From positions 1 to 54,308 of the forward strand of contig JAZHDD010000049.1 in NCBI GenBank assembly GCA_036541255.1: a stretch of 54,308 nt of DNA, written 5' to 3'. Origin of the DNA: Paucidesulfovibrio sp036541255. GTDB lineage: Bacteria; Desulfobacterota; Desulfovibrionia; Desulfovibrionales; Desulfovibrionaceae. Numbering within the stretch: the stretch's first letter is position 1; each line of letters starts with the position of its first letter. The translations under genes and the position numbers were made by a program. Shown here piece by piece: positions 1-8,729 of the stretch. A model generated the notes under the pieces. The model had not been told where the DNA came from and ran no database searches. It saw only the letters and a program-made list of their open reading frames with translations.

Positions 1-1509
1 CAGGCTGCTCCGGCTGCTCCCGAGAAGGTGACGTTGCGTCTGGCTCTGGATGCCGACCCCGTTTCCCTGGACCCGCACGTCCAGCTGTCCGGCGGCATGC
101 TGCAGTACTCGCACATCGTCTTCGACCCCTTGGTTCGCTGGGCCAGAGACGGTTCCTTCGAGCCCCGTCTCGCGGAAAAATGGGAACAGATCGACGCCAA
201 TACCATGCGCTTCTTCCTGCGCAAGGGCGTCAAATTCCACTCCGGCAACGAATTGACCGCCAAAGACGTGGTCTGGACCCTGGACCGCCTGAAGGTTTCC
301 CAGGACTTCAAGGGCCTGTTCGAACCCTTTGAAAAGGCCGTGGCCGTGGACGACTACACCGTGGACATCATCACCTTCAAGCCTTACGGCCTGGTGCTTT
401 CCATGTCCACGTACATCTTCCCCATGGACAGCGCCTTCTACTCCGGCACCGATGAGCAGGGGCAGCCCAAGGACGCCATCGTCAAGACCGATTACTCCTT
501 TGCCAACGTCAACGAATCCGGCACCGGCCCCTTCAAGGTCGAATCGCGTGAACAGGGCGTCAAGACCGTGTTCACCCGTTTCTCCGACTACTGGGACAAG
601 AACACCGGCAATGTCGAGCAGATCGTCCTGACCCCCATCGCCAACGACGCGACCCGCGTGGCTGCGCTTCTCTCCGGCGACGTGGACTTCATCAACCCGG
701 TTCCCCCGCAGGATCTGGAGCGTATCAAGGCTGATGAGAAGCTGCAGCTCGTGACCATGTCCGGCTCGCGCATCATCACCATCCAGCTCAATCAGAAGCG
801 CCAGCCCGCCTTTGCCGATCCCAAGGTCCGTCAGGCCATTGTTTATGCGGTCAACAACCAGGGCATCGTCGAGAATATCATGAAGGGCTTCGCAACCGCC
901 GCCGCCCAGCAGGCCCCGGAAGGCTTTGCCGGATACGTGGCCGAGCTGACCCCGCGTTACGACCTGGAAAAAGCCAAGCAGCTCATGGCCGAATCCTCCT
1001 TCCCGGACGGCTTTGAATGCACCATGATCGCGCCCAACAACCGTTATGTGAACGACGAGAAGATCGCCGAGGCCTTTGTGGCCATGGTTTCCAAGATCGG
1101 CATCAAGGTCAGCCTGAAGACCATGCCCAAGGCTCAGTACTGGGATGAATTCGACGCACAGGTTGCCGACATCCAACTGATCGGCTGGCATCCCGACACC
1201 GAGGATTCCGCCAACTACACCGAGTTCCTGCTGATGTGCCGCAACGCCGAAACCGGCTACGGGCAGTATAACTCCGGCAACTATTGCAACCCCAAGGTCG
1301 ACGAGCTGATCCTTGCCTCCCAGACCGAGACCGACATGGCCAAGCGTGCCGAACTGCTGCAGGAAGTCGAGCGGATTCTCTACGAAGACGCCGCCTATGT
1401 CCCCCTGCATTGGCAGAACCTGTCCTGGGCTTCCAAGAAGGGCATGAACACCGAGACCATCGTCAACATCCAGGACTACCCCTACTTCGGCGACCTGGTC
1501 ATCGAATAG
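1..1509 (+). CDS. ABC transporter substrate-binding protein, family 5 (5' end missing)
   Basis: This is a periplasmic solute-binding protein of the SBP_bac_5 (DppA/OppA) type, which delivers peptides or similar solutes to the permease pair encoded downstream. The reading frame is open from base 1 and starts with a mature-like stretch (QAAPAAPEK), so the signal peptide and true start lie outside the window. About 500 residues are present. The N-terminal phrase ending in SLDPH, the early IVFDPLVRW segment, the KGVKFHSGNELTAKDVVWTL signature and the C-terminal LHWQNLSWA region are typical of the family. It is followed after 88 bases by genes for two permeases and two ATPases in the same direction. 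Dipeptide specificity is inferred from this arrangement; nickel, glutathione or opine-type ligands are possible alternatives. Confidence 0.93.
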   Translation, partial: QAAPAAPEKVTLRLALDADPVSLDPHVQLSGGMLQYSHIVFDPLVRWARDGSFEPRLAEKWEQIDANTMRFFLRKGVKFHSGNELTAKDVVWTLDRLKVSQDFKGLFEPFEKAVAVDDYTVDIITFKPYGLVLSMSTYIFPMDSAFYSGTDEQGQPKDAIVKTDYSFANVNESGTGPFKVESREQGVKTVFTRFSDYWDKNTGNVEQIVLTPIANDATRVAALLSGDVDFINPVPPQDLERIKADEKLQLVTMSGSRIITIQLNQKRQPAFADPKVRQAIVYAVNNQGIVENIMKGFATAAAQQAPEGFAGYVAELTPRYDLEKAKQLMAESSFPDGFECTMIAPNNRYVNDEKIAEAFVAMVSKIGIKVSLKTMPKAQYWDEFDAQVADIQLIGWHPDTEDSANYTEFLLMCRNAETGYGQYNSGNYCNPKVDELILASQTETDMAKRAELLQEVERILYEDAAYVPLHWQNLSWASKKGMNTETIVNIQDYPYFGDLVIE

Positions 1510-1552
1510 GCAAAAATCTGGGATAACAGACTGACATAAAAACTTTAAACGT

Positions 1553-1580
1553 GAAGGGGGGCCCTCGGGCCCCCCTTTCC
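1553..1580 (+). terminator. GC-rich stem-loop between binding-protein and permease genes
   Basis: A nearly loopless inverted repeat of nine bases per arm (GGGGGGCCC, 1556-1564, with GGGCCCCCC, 1567-1575) is followed by only three T residues. It lies between the binding-protein stop and the first permease start. The weak tail suggests partial termination or 3'-end protection of the binding-protein transcript rather than full termination, which would help make the binding protein more abundant than the membrane parts. That role is inferred from position. Confidence 0.65.
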
Positions 1581-1597
1581 GGCAAAGGCGACAAGGC

Positions 1598-2572
1598 ATG
1601 CTAGCTTTCATCATCCGACGAATCCTGCAGGCATTCATGGTCATGCTGATCATCGGCCTTATCGGATTCTCCATCAAACAGAGTTTCGGCGATCCGGTGC
1701 GCGAGCTTACGGGCATTTCGGTTTCCGCCGAAGAGCGCGACGCCCTGCGCGACAAGCTGGGGCTCAACGACCCCTTCCTCGTGCAGTTTGGTCGTTTTAT
1801 CGTCAATGCGGCCCAAGGCGACATCGGACGATCCTTTTTCTACAAAAAGCCGGCCATGGAAGTAATCCTTTCCAAGGCCCCGGCCACGCTGGAACTCGTT
1901 TTCTGCAGTGCCGTCCTGATCACCGTGCTTTCAATCCCTCTGGGCATCTTCTGCGCCATACGTCCCAAAAATCTCTTCGCCAAATTCGTCATGGGCGCTT
2001 CAACGTTGGGCGTGTCCATTCCGGTCTTTCTGACCGCTATCATGCTCATCTACATTTTTTCCGTTGAACTCCACTGGCTGCCTTCGTTCGGACGGGGAGA
2101 GACCGTCGACATCAACGGCTGGCATACCGGCCTGCTGACCATTGACGGACTCAAGCATCTGATCATGCCCACTGTAGCCCTCTCCTCCATCATGCTTCCG
2201 CTCTTCATCCGCCTGATCCGTTCCGAAATGATGGAAGTGCTGGAAAACGAATACATCAAGTACGCCTGGGCCAAGGGCCTGCCACCCATGCGCGTCTGGA
2301 TCGTGCATGCATTCCGCAACACGCTGCTGCCAGTCATTACGGTGGGCGGCGTCCAGCTCGGCATCATGATCGCCTTTACCATCCTCACGGAAACCGTCTT
2401 TCAATGGCAAGGCATGGGCTTCATGTTCATTGAGGCGGTCTCGCGCAGCGACTCTTCCCTGATGGTCGCCTACCTCGTGGTCGTGGGTTTCATCTTCGTG
2501 GTGGTGAACACCGTGGTGGACATCATCTACGGATTCGTCAATCCGACCGTCCGCATCACGGGGAGGAAGTAA
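1598..2572 (+). CDS. ABC transporter permease, DppB/OppB type
   Basis: An inner-membrane permease subunit of 324 residues and about six transmembrane segments, in the binding-protein-dependent transport family. The N-terminus (LAFIIRRILQAFMVMLI) is the usual first helix of DppB-like proteins. The region around RNTLLPVITVGG, close after EYIKYAWAKGLP, is the cytoplasmic EAA loop that docks onto the ATPase. It lies downstream of the binding-protein gene and one base before the second permease gene, so it is in the same operon. It should form the translocation pore together with the next gene product. Ligand cannot be told from the permease alone. Confidence 0.93.
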   Translation: MLAFIIRRILQAFMVMLIIGLIGFSIKQSFGDPVRELTGISVSAEERDALRDKLGLNDPFLVQFGRFIVNAAQGDIGRSFFYKKPAMEVILSKAPATLELVFCSAVLITVLSIPLGIFCAIRPKNLFAKFVMGASTLGVSIPVFLTAIMLIYIFSVELHWLPSFGRGETVDINGWHTGLLTIDGLKHLIMPTVALSSIMLPLFIRLIRSEMMEVLENEYIKYAWAKGLPPMRVWIVHAFRNTLLPVITVGGVQLGIMIAFTILTETVFQWQGMGFMFIEAVSRSDSSLMVAYLVVVGFIFVVVNTVVDIIYGFVNPTVRITGRK

Positions 2573-2573
2573 C

Positions 2574-3500
2574 ATGCAAACCAGAACTCGCTGGCAACGC
2601 TTCAGGGAATCCTACTTCCTGCATGACTTTCTCAAAGACCGGGTGGCGGTGGTCAGCTTTGTGGTGCTGCTTTTCCTCTTGCTGCTGGGCTTTGGGGCTC
2701 CGATCTTTGCTCCCACCAACCCCTACGACACCACAACCTTCGACCTCATGGACGCGGAACGCGCTCCGGCCTTCATGCAGAACGCGGATTCCCGCTTCCC
2801 GCTCGGCACCGACGCCCAAGGCCGCGACATGTTCTCCACCATGCTCTACGGCATGCGCGTATCCTTGATCATCGGGCTCGGGGCCGTGGCCCTGCAAGCC
2901 TTCATCGGCATCATCATCGGCCTGACCTCGGGGTATTTCGGAGGACGGGTTGATGCGGCGTTGATGCGTCTGGCGGACGTGCAACTCTCCTTTTCCACCT
3001 ATATGGTGGCCATATTCATCTCCGCCATATTCCAGGCTGCGTTCGGCGTAGCCATGTATGAACATATCGCCATCCCCCTGCTCATCCTGGTGATCGGCTT
3101 CGCGGAATGGCCCCAGTACGCACGGACCGTGCGCGCTTCGGTGCTGGCCGAGAAGAAAAAGGAATACGTGGAGGCGGCGCGCGTCATCGGCCTGTCCAAA
3201 CGCCGGATCATGTTCCGCCACATCCTGCCCAACACGCTTTCGCCCATATTCGTCATCTCCACCATCCAGGTGGCCAACGCGATCATGAGCGAAGCGGCCC
3301 TTTCCTTTGTGGGCCTTGGCATGCCAGTGACCCAACCCTCCCTGGGGTCGCTCATCAACGTCGGCTTCGAATACATCTTCAGCGGGTCCTGGTGGATCAC
3401 CATCTTCCCGGGCATTGTCCTCGTCGTCTTGGTGCTGGTCATCAACCTGCTCGGCGACTGGCTCCACGACTATCTGAACCCCAAACTCTACAAAGGTTGA
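2574..3500 (+). CDS. ABC transporter permease, DppC/OppC type
   Basis: The second inner-membrane permease subunit, 308 residues. The N-terminal cytoplasmic stretch and first helix (HDFLKDRVAVVSFVVLLFL) and the phrase FPLGTDAQGRDMFSTMLYGMR are hallmarks of the OppC/DppC family. The EAA loop is seen at EYVEAARVIGLS followed by HILPNTLSP. The start lies one base after the previous stop, with GAGGAAG just upstream as the ribosome-binding site, which suggests translational coupling. It partners the preceding permease. Confidence 0.93.
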   Translation: MQTRTRWQRFRESYFLHDFLKDRVAVVSFVVLLFLLLLGFGAPIFAPTNPYDTTTFDLMDAERAPAFMQNADSRFPLGTDAQGRDMFSTMLYGMRVSLIIGLGAVALQAFIGIIIGLTSGYFGGRVDAALMRLADVQLSFSTYMVAIFISAIFQAAFGVAMYEHIAIPLLILVIGFAEWPQYARTVRASVLAEKKKEYVEAARVIGLSKRRIMFRHILPNTLSPIFVISTIQVANAIMSEAALSFVGLGMPVTQPSLGSLINVGFEYIFSGSWWITIFPGIVLVVLVLVINLLGDWLHDYLNPKLYKG

Positions 3501-3503
3501 GCC

Positions 3504-4466
3504 ATGCAGCCGCTGCTTGAAGTCAAAAACCTCTGTGTGGAATTCGCCATGCGCAACGCCGTGCTCAGGGCGTTGCGCGACGTGAGTTTCACCATCGGCA
3601 AGGGCGAACGCATGGGCCTTGTGGGCGAATCCGGAGCGGGCAAAACCCTGACCGGCTTTTCCATCATCAAACTGATCAGCAAGCCGGGCTATATCTCCGG
3701 CGGCTCCATCCTCTTCGAAGGTCTCGATCTGGCCGACATGAGCCTGGAACAAGTCCGCGACATTCGCGGCAACCGCATCTCCATGATCTTCCAAGACCCC
3801 ATGATGACTCTCAATCCGGTGTTGACCATCCGCACCCAAATGATCGAGACCATCCTGGCCCACAAGGACGTAAGCGAAAAGGAAGCGGAAGCAATCGCTC
3901 TGGACAAGCTCCGCCGCGTGTACATCCCCTCACCGGAAAAACGCCTCGACCAGTACCCCCATGAATTCTCGGGCGGCATGCGCCAGCGCATCGTCATCGC
4001 CATATCCCTGCTCACTGACCCGGCCCTGATCATTGCCGACGAGCCCACCACAGCCCTGGACGTGACCATCCAGGCAGAGATCATGGACCTGCTCCTGGAG
4101 CTCTGTCGCGAAGAAGATATGGGCCTGCTCCTGATCACCCACGACTTGGCCGTTGTCAGCGAAGTGACCCAGAAGGTGGCTGTCATGTATGCCGGACGCA
4201 TCGTTGAAATGGGCACGACCAGGGACATCGTGGATCGCCCCGAACACCCTTACACCAAAGGCCTTATCGGAGCGTTACCCCAGTCCTGCGACAAAGGCCG
4301 CAAACTGCGCCAGATTCCGGGCATCATGCCTTCGCTGGCCAAACTGCCCAAAGGCTGCTCCTTCCATCCCCGTTGCGAGTTATGCCAGGATATCTGCTCC
4401 AAACAGGTCCCCACACTGGAAACCAAGTCTTCCGGCAGGCACGTGGCCTGCTTCATGGTGAAATGA
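3504..4466 (+). CDS. Peptide-type ABC transporter ATP-binding protein, DppD/OppD type
   Basis: A cytoplasmic ATPase subunit of 320 residues that energises the importer. Walker A (GESGAGKT) is near residue 38, the ABC signature (FSGGMRQR) near 155, and Walker B (LIIADEPTTALD) near 175, followed by the switch histidine in ITHDL. The C-terminus carries the oligopeptide/dipeptide extension (FHPRCELCQDIC) with its conserved cysteines, known in this subfamily. It begins four bases after the permease stop. The Q-loop segment (MIFQDPMMTLNPVL) is intact, so the protein should be active. Confidence 0.94.
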   Translation: MQPLLEVKNLCVEFAMRNAVLRALRDVSFTIGKGERMGLVGESGAGKTLTGFSIIKLISKPGYISGGSILFEGLDLADMSLEQVRDIRGNRISMIFQDPMMTLNPVLTIRTQMIETILAHKDVSEKEAEAIALDKLRRVYIPSPEKRLDQYPHEFSGGMRQRIVIAISLLTDPALIIADEPTTALDVTIQAEIMDLLLELCREEDMGLLLITHDLAVVSEVTQKVAVMYAGRIVEMGTTRDIVDRPEHPYTKGLIGALPQSCDKGRKLRQIPGIMPSLAKLPKGCSFHPRCELCQDICSKQVPTLETKSSGRHVACFMVK

Positions 4467-4467
4467 T

Positions 4468-5493
4468 ATGGCCGAGCTAAATAACACCTCCCCCCTGCTC
4501 GAAGTACGGAACCTGACCAAGCACTTCGACATTTCCGGCGGCTTTCTGGATCAGATCAAATTCCAGAACGGCAAACTGGAGCGGATACGTACCGTGGTCA
4601 AAGCCGTGAACGGCGTCACCTTCCACATTCTGCAGGGCGAAACCCTGTCCGTGGTGGGAGAATCAGGCTGCGGCAAATCCACACTGGGCAGGGCCATCAT
4701 GCGCATCCACCAACCCACTTCCGGTGAAGTATTCTACCGCGGCAAGCGTATCGACAACCTCTCCAGCCATGACATCAAACCGTATCGCCGCAAGATGCAG
4801 ATGGTTTTCCAGGACCCTTATGCTTCTTTGAATCCGCGCATGACCGTGCGGCAAATTCTGGAAGAGCCGGTCCATTTCCACAACCCGGGCATGAACCGCG
4901 GACAGGTCAAGGAACATGTCTTCCGCGTCCTGGAGCAGGTCGGATTGGACCCGGACTGGAACAACCAATTCCCGCACGAGTTTTCCGGAGGACAGCGCCA
5001 GCGCATCTCCATTGCGCGGGCTCTGGTGCTGGACCCCGAATTCATCGTTGCCGACGAACCCATCGCAGCGCTGGACGTGTCCATCCAGGCCCAGATCCTG
5101 AACCTGCTCATGGACATGCAGGAAAAACTCAACCTGACGTATCTGTTCATCAGCCACGACCTCTCCGTGGTGGAACACATCTCCACCCGTGTGGCGGTCA
5201 TGTATCTGGGACACCTATGCGAACTTGCCCCGGTACGCGACATCTTCGACACTCCGCGCCACCCCTATACCCAGGCCCTGCTTTCGGCCATTCCCAGGCT
5301 CAAGGGGGAAAAAAAGGAACACATCAGCCTCTCAGGCGATGTTCCCACTCCCATCAACCTGCCTACGGGCTGCGTGTTCCATGGCCGTTGCGCCTATGCA
5401 AACGACCGCTGCCGCAGTGAGACTCCCCCCGTGCTCACGCACGACTCCGGCCGCCTGCTGGCCTGCCACGCAGTGGAGGAAGGCCGCATCTAG
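4468..5493 (+). CDS. Peptide-type ABC transporter ATP-binding protein, DppF/OppF type
   Basis: The second ATPase subunit, 341 residues, expected to pair with the preceding one. Walker A is GESGCGKS near residue 62, the signature is FSGGQRQR, and Walker B is FIVADEPIAALD, with the switch histidine in ISHDL. An insertion of roughly twenty residues (around FLDQIKFQNGKLERIR) separates the first beta strand from the canonical KAVNGV segment, as in many OppF proteins. The C-terminal cysteine-containing extension (GCVFHGRCAYANDRC) is present. It starts one base after the preceding stop and ends the operon before a strong terminator. Confidence 0.94.
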   Translation: MAELNNTSPLLEVRNLTKHFDISGGFLDQIKFQNGKLERIRTVVKAVNGVTFHILQGETLSVVGESGCGKSTLGRAIMRIHQPTSGEVFYRGKRIDNLSSHDIKPYRRKMQMVFQDPYASLNPRMTVRQILEEPVHFHNPGMNRGQVKEHVFRVLEQVGLDPDWNNQFPHEFSGGQRQRISIARALVLDPEFIVADEPIAALDVSIQAQILNLLMDMQEKLNLTYLFISHDLSVVEHISTRVAVMYLGHLCELAPVRDIFDTPRHPYTQALLSAIPRLKGEKKEHISLSGDVPTPINLPTGCVFHGRCAYANDRCRSETPPVLTHDSGRLLACHAVEEGRI

Positions 5494-5511
5494 CACGGGA
5501 CGCAAACCGAC

Positions 5512-5546
5512 AAAAGGGGGCCCCACCGACGGTGTCCCCCTTTTTT
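5512..5546. terminator. Bidirectional rho-independent terminator
   Basis: A hairpin with outer arms AAAAGGGGG and CCCCCTTTT and inner arms CACCG and GGTG is flanked by A-rich and T-rich runs. It lies between the convergent importer operon and the Sel1 gene, so it can serve both strands. Confidence 0.85.
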
Positions 5547-5594
5547 GTTGCCTGCTCAATGAGAGCCCGTTTCCTCCCGCTCTCGCCTCTCCCG

Positions 5595-6284
5595 TTACTG
5601 TGCCTTGGGCTCTTCCGGAAGAGGACCAAGCACGGGCCCCAGCAGTTGATCCAGCGCATCGCCTTGCTGGTTTGTTGTTGGAACGGCGCCTGTCTCCGTT
5701 GAAACGGATTCGTCGGCAGTGGCATTCGCATCCAACGAGCCCCCCTGAGGCATGACCGCGACAGCAGGAGCGGAATCACCAGCTTTTGCCGATTGCGTTG
5801 GCGGGGCAAGCGGCTGAGCCACGTCGGGCTGCTCCGCAGCCGATTTATCTGATGGCGAGGCTTCCGTGGCCGGGGCAGATTCAACCGGGAGCGTCGTAGT
5901 AGCGTTATCGTCCGAACCAACAGGCGAAGGCTCGGTGTTCAAGGGCACAGGCTGTGCTGATGGTTCGTCCGGCAAAGTTTGTGGCATCTCCGCCTGAAGC
6001 ACGTCCCGGCGCAAGGCTGCTTTTTCATGCCCCTGGCTTGCCGCTTTCGAATACCATTTCAAGGCCAAGCCTTGGTCCGGCTCCACGCCCTTGCCGTGTT
6101 CATACATCACGCCCAAGGCAAACTGGGCGCGAGCATCGCCCTGTTCGCTCAAAGGACCGAAAATCTGGCGCGCCGTAACAAAGTCGCCTTTTTGATAGGC
6201 CTGCATGCCCTGTTCAAACCCATCCGCCAGAACGGGCACTGCGCACGCCAACATCAACATGACAAGCAAGGCAATGCGTTTCAT
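5595..6284 (-). CDS. Secreted Sel1/TPR-repeat protein with Pro/Ala-rich tail
   Basis: A 229-residue exported protein. Residues 1-20 form a signal peptide ending near VLADG. Residues 25-90 hold about two Sel1-like repeats (AMQAYQKGD-type helix, then FALGVMYEHGKGVEPDQGLALKWYSKAA). The remaining half is a low-complexity region rich in proline, alanine, serine and threonine and probably disordered. Sel1 repeats usually mediate protein-protein contacts; no enzymatic motif is visible. It is the last gene of the minus-strand envelope cluster, 15 bases after the protease gene, with GAGGGG as ribosome-binding site. A scaffold or adaptor role in the periplasm is inference. Confidence 0.8.
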   Translation of the reverse strand: MKRIALLVMLMLACAVPVLADGFEQGMQAYQKGDFVTARQIFGPLSEQGDARAQFALGVMYEHGKGVEPDQGLALKWYSKAASQGHEKAALRRDVLQAEMPQTLPDEPSAQPVPLNTEPSPVGSDDNATTTLPVESAPATEASPSDKSAAEQPDVAQPLAPPTQSAKAGDSAPAVAVMPQGGSLDANATADESVSTETGAVPTTNQQGDALDQLLGPVLGPLPEEPKAQ

Positions 6285-6299
6285 GGATTCCCCCTCTGC

Positions 6300-7415
6300 T
6301 CACGGCTTTGCCAGCATTGTACGCGTGGCGTTCCAAAACACGGCATCCGGCGTTCCGGGCACGACCTCCAGAACATGCGTCGGCGCAAGCCCATTGCGGT
6401 GATAATAGTCCCCTTTGGGAGTGCGCAAAGCCCCATTGGTCACAAACATCACGGAGCCGTCGGACAACGCTACAAGAGTCTGGGAAACCCCCTTGCCGAA
6501 CGTGGTCGCCCCCAGGCTCATCGCGCGGCCATTATCCACAAGCGCGGCTACGAACACCTCCGCGGCGCTGGCCGTTAGGCCGTCCTGCCACAAGATGAGA
6601 GGAGATGCATCCACAGGTTGGCCCTGGGCAACATATTGCCTGATACCGTCCTGCGTTCGCATATCCACGACGGGTTGGCCAGCACGCAAAAACAAGGCTG
6701 CAGCGTCAACAGCGGCAAAAAAATCTCCACCGGTGTTGCCGCGCAGGTCGATGACGCGGGGCTGCCCCGCGGGAAGACTTGCCAACAATCGAGAAAGCTT
6801 GCGAACCGTTTCCGGCCCGAAACTGTAGATACGGATACGTGGACACGGCCCGTGCGAGTCCAATTCCAAAGTGTCCGCTTCCAGGCGTTGTCGCACAAGG
6901 GAAAGCGTACGCACCGCCCCCTTGCTGTTGGTCACGGTGACGGTGACGGTTTCACCGGGTAGCCCCCGTATCCAGGAGCCCACAAGCCGAACCGTATTAC
7001 TGCGCACGGCCTCGCGCCCCACGAACGTTAGCACGTCCCCGTAACGGATGCCCGCTTCATAGGCCGGACCGCCCGGATAGGGCAGGCACAGGATGCGGCC
7101 ATAATGGTCTCCGAAAATATCCATACCCACGCCGGCATAACTGCTGTCCCGCGAAGCATTATATACGGCGTATTCCTCGGCACTGAGATAATCGGAATAT
7201 TCATCGAGCTGGCGCAGGTAACCACGAATGGCCTTCTGAACCATGTCCTTGGGAGGTTCAGGATGTATGGACTGTTCCTGAATCTTGGTCAACGCTTCAT
7301 AAAACAACAACATGTCATCGTTGCCGGTCCAAGCCGGAGACTGGGCCACCGCATGCCGCGCTGCTGGCAGGGCACAGAAAAGCAACATGACGAAAAACAA
7401 TCTTCGCAAGAGCAT
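6300..7415 (-). CDS. S41-family periplasmic C-terminal-processing protease with PDZ domain
   Basis: A 371-residue serine protease of the CtpA/Prc (S41) family. The start at 7415 is preferred over an upstream one because GGAGG precedes it and a signal peptide (LLRRLFFVMLLFCALP to AVAQ) follows directly. A PDZ domain is seen around GVGMDIFG through AYEAGIRYGDVLTFVG. The protease core includes RVIDLRGNTGGDF, the catalytic serine in LTASAAEVFV and the catalytic lysine in TTFGKGVSQT, so both active-site residues are present. It lies in the envelope cluster between a lipoprotein and the Sel1 protein. Processing of a cluster component is a reasonable inference but cannot be shown from sequence. Confidence 0.9.
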   Translation of the reverse strand: MLLRRLFFVMLLFCALPAARHAVAQSPAWTGNDDMLLFYEALTKIQEQSIHPEPPKDMVQKAIRGYLRQLDEYSDYLSAEEYAVYNASRDSSYAGVGMDIFGDHYGRILCLPYPGGPAYEAGIRYGDVLTFVGREAVRSNTVRLVGSWIRGLPGETVTVTVTNSKGAVRTLSLVRQRLEADTLELDSHGPCPRIRIYSFGPETVRKLSRLLASLPAGQPRVIDLRGNTGGDFFAAVDAAALFLRAGQPVVDMRTQDGIRQYVAQGQPVDASPLILWQDGLTASAAEVFVAALVDNGRAMSLGATTFGKGVSQTLVALSDGSVMFVTNGALRTPKGDYYHRNGLAPTHVLEVVPGTPDAVFWNATRTMLAKP

Positions 7416-7451
7416 CCAGCCTCCGGACCACGTCAAAGCCAGAAACCATGC

Positions 7452-7480
7452 GGGCCTTTCCCCAAAAAGAGGAAAGGCCC
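7452..7480 (-). other. Perfect 10-bp hairpin in the lipoprotein-protease gap
   Basis: The arms GGGCCTTTCC and GGAAAGGCCC enclose a nine-base loop in the 80-base gap between the coiled-coil lipoprotein stop and the protease start. There is no U-tract on the transcribed strand, so it is more likely an RNA-processing, stability or partial-attenuation element than a full terminator. Confidence 0.55.
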
Positions 7481-7495
7481 TACCCTGGTTCAGTA

Positions 7496-7999
7496 TCAAA
7501 GCGTGCTCAAGGCCTCGGCCTCAAGCAGCAAACGGTCCATCTCCGCCTCAAGGCGCTTGATCTCGTCCTGTTTGGCCTGCACGTCAGGCGTGCTCGCGGC
7601 CTCGGCCTCGATCTGGTCAAGCCGGGACTGCAATGCCTTGGCCTTGGTGGAAAGCTCCCATTGCGTCCGCTTGGCATCTTCCGTGCTCACCTTGGCGGAA
7701 TCGATCTTCTTGCGCAGGCTCGCAAGCTCTTTGTCCAGGCCGGACACCTTGCCCACCAGAGCGTCACGTTCCGCCCGCTTGGCCGCACTCTCGGATTCCA
7801 GTTGAGCCGAACGCTGCTCTTCAATACGTTGTTCCTGCTCCAATGAGGACTTGCGGCCCTCCCGGTCGGAAATACGCTGCTGCGCCTTTTCCTCGCTCCA
7901 TCCCCACAAGCCGCCTTGACGCGGGTCGCCCGTGGTCTGGCAGCCGAGCATCAACAACATGCTTCCAAGAAGCAATGCGAAAACCAGTTTCCTGGCCAT
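7496..7999 (-). CDS. Coiled-coil lipoprotein
   Basis: A 167-residue lipoprotein of unknown function. The start at 7999 is chosen because GAGGAGG lies just upstream and a lipoprotein signal with lipobox LMLGC (cysteine at residue 20) follows. After a short Gly/Trp segment (GGLWGWSEEKA), nearly the whole protein is heptad-rich and charged (ISDREGRKSSLEQEQ onward), predicting a long coiled coil. It begins 14 bases after the preceding lipoprotein gene and shares its style, so the two may associate. By position it could do the job of TagQ, the outer-membrane lipoprotein of the Tag pathway, but I see no sequence evidence of homology. Confidence 0.82.
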   Translation of the reverse strand: MARKLVFALLLGSMLLMLGCQTTGDPRQGGLWGWSEEKAQQRISDREGRKSSLEQEQRIEEQRSAQLESESAAKRAERDALVGKVSGLDKELASLRKKIDSAKVSTEDAKRTQWELSTKAKALQSRLDQIEAEAASTPDVQAKQDEIKRLEAEMDRLLLEAEALSTL

Positions 8000-8013
8000 G
8001 GCTTCCTCCTCGG

Positions 8014-8688
8014 TTAGACAGCCATGCGGCTGGACATGGAAGCCAGCTGATCGGTCTTGGCCTCCAGCTTGACGATCTCCGCCTTGAGCTCGGCGATACG
8101 AGCATCGAGATTCTTGGTCTGATCGGTCTTGCCGCCGGCCTCGGCCTCGGCCAGAACCTTCTGCTGGTTCTCCAGTTCCCAATTGGCCTTTTTCAAAGCT
8201 TCCTGCGCCTCGGCCAACTTCTTGTCGATGGTGGTCTTTTCCGCGGTCAAAGCGCTCTTCGCGACCTTCTTCTTGTTGTAGTCAGCCAAAAGCGTTGCGG
8301 ACTGGGCATCCAAATCCTTGATTTCCGTTTCGAGCTGCGCATTGTAAGCCCGCGTTTCCGCGTTGGTCTGCTCCAGACTGGCGATGCAGGCGTCAAGCCA
8401 GTCTTCCTGCTTGGCATACTCGGCCTTTTTGTCGGCCACATGCGTACCGTAGGCATACCCTGCCACGCCGCCCGCAGCCGCTCCAATGGCCGCTCCCACC
8501 GCAGCGCTCTGTACATCGCCACCCACAAGAGCGCCCATGAGCGCACCAAGCAACGCACCACCCGCAGCACCAGTGGCAGCACCTTCCTGCTGAGTCTTTC
8601 CCCGGTCCGTGGTGGCGCAACCGCTAAGCGAGGCAATGCCCCCCATGAACAAGCTGACCACAAGCATAAGACTGATGATTTTTTTCAT
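8014..8688 (-). CDS. Glycine-zipper lipoprotein with coiled-coil tail
   Basis: A 224-residue envelope protein. The start at 8688 has GGAGGAG upstream. A lipoprotein signal ends with lipobox SLSGC (cysteine at residue 24). Residues 35-85 form a glycine zipper with repeated GxxxG-type spacing (GAAGGALLGALMGALVGG, then AAIGAAAGGVAGYAYG), like those of outer-membrane-inserting lipoproteins. The rest is a long charged coiled coil with an Ala/Lys/Glu-rich heptad pattern. It follows the SUMF1-fold gene after 73 bases that contain a hairpin. It may anchor the module in the outer membrane and reach across the periplasm; this is inferred from architecture. Confidence 0.82.
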   Translation of the reverse strand: MKKIISLMLVVSLFMGGIASLSGCATTDRGKTQQEGAATGAAGGALLGALMGALVGGDVQSAAVGAAIGAAAGGVAGYAYGTHVADKKAEYAKQEDWLDACIASLEQTNAETRAYNAQLETEIKDLDAQSATLLADYNKKKVAKSALTAEKTTIDKKLAEAQEALKKANWELENQQKVLAEAEAGGKTDQTKNLDARIAELKAEIVKLEAKTDQLASMSSRMAV

Positions 8689-8729
8689 TGCTCTCCTCCC
8701 CGTTCCATTGATCTTTTGTGCATCCCTCT

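Noticed and set aside
2556..3863. Long minus-strand frame (435 residues) opposite the permease and ATPase genes
   Set aside because: It is antisense to clearly coding genes with family motifs, has His/Asp/Gly-skewed shadow composition and no ribosome-binding site.
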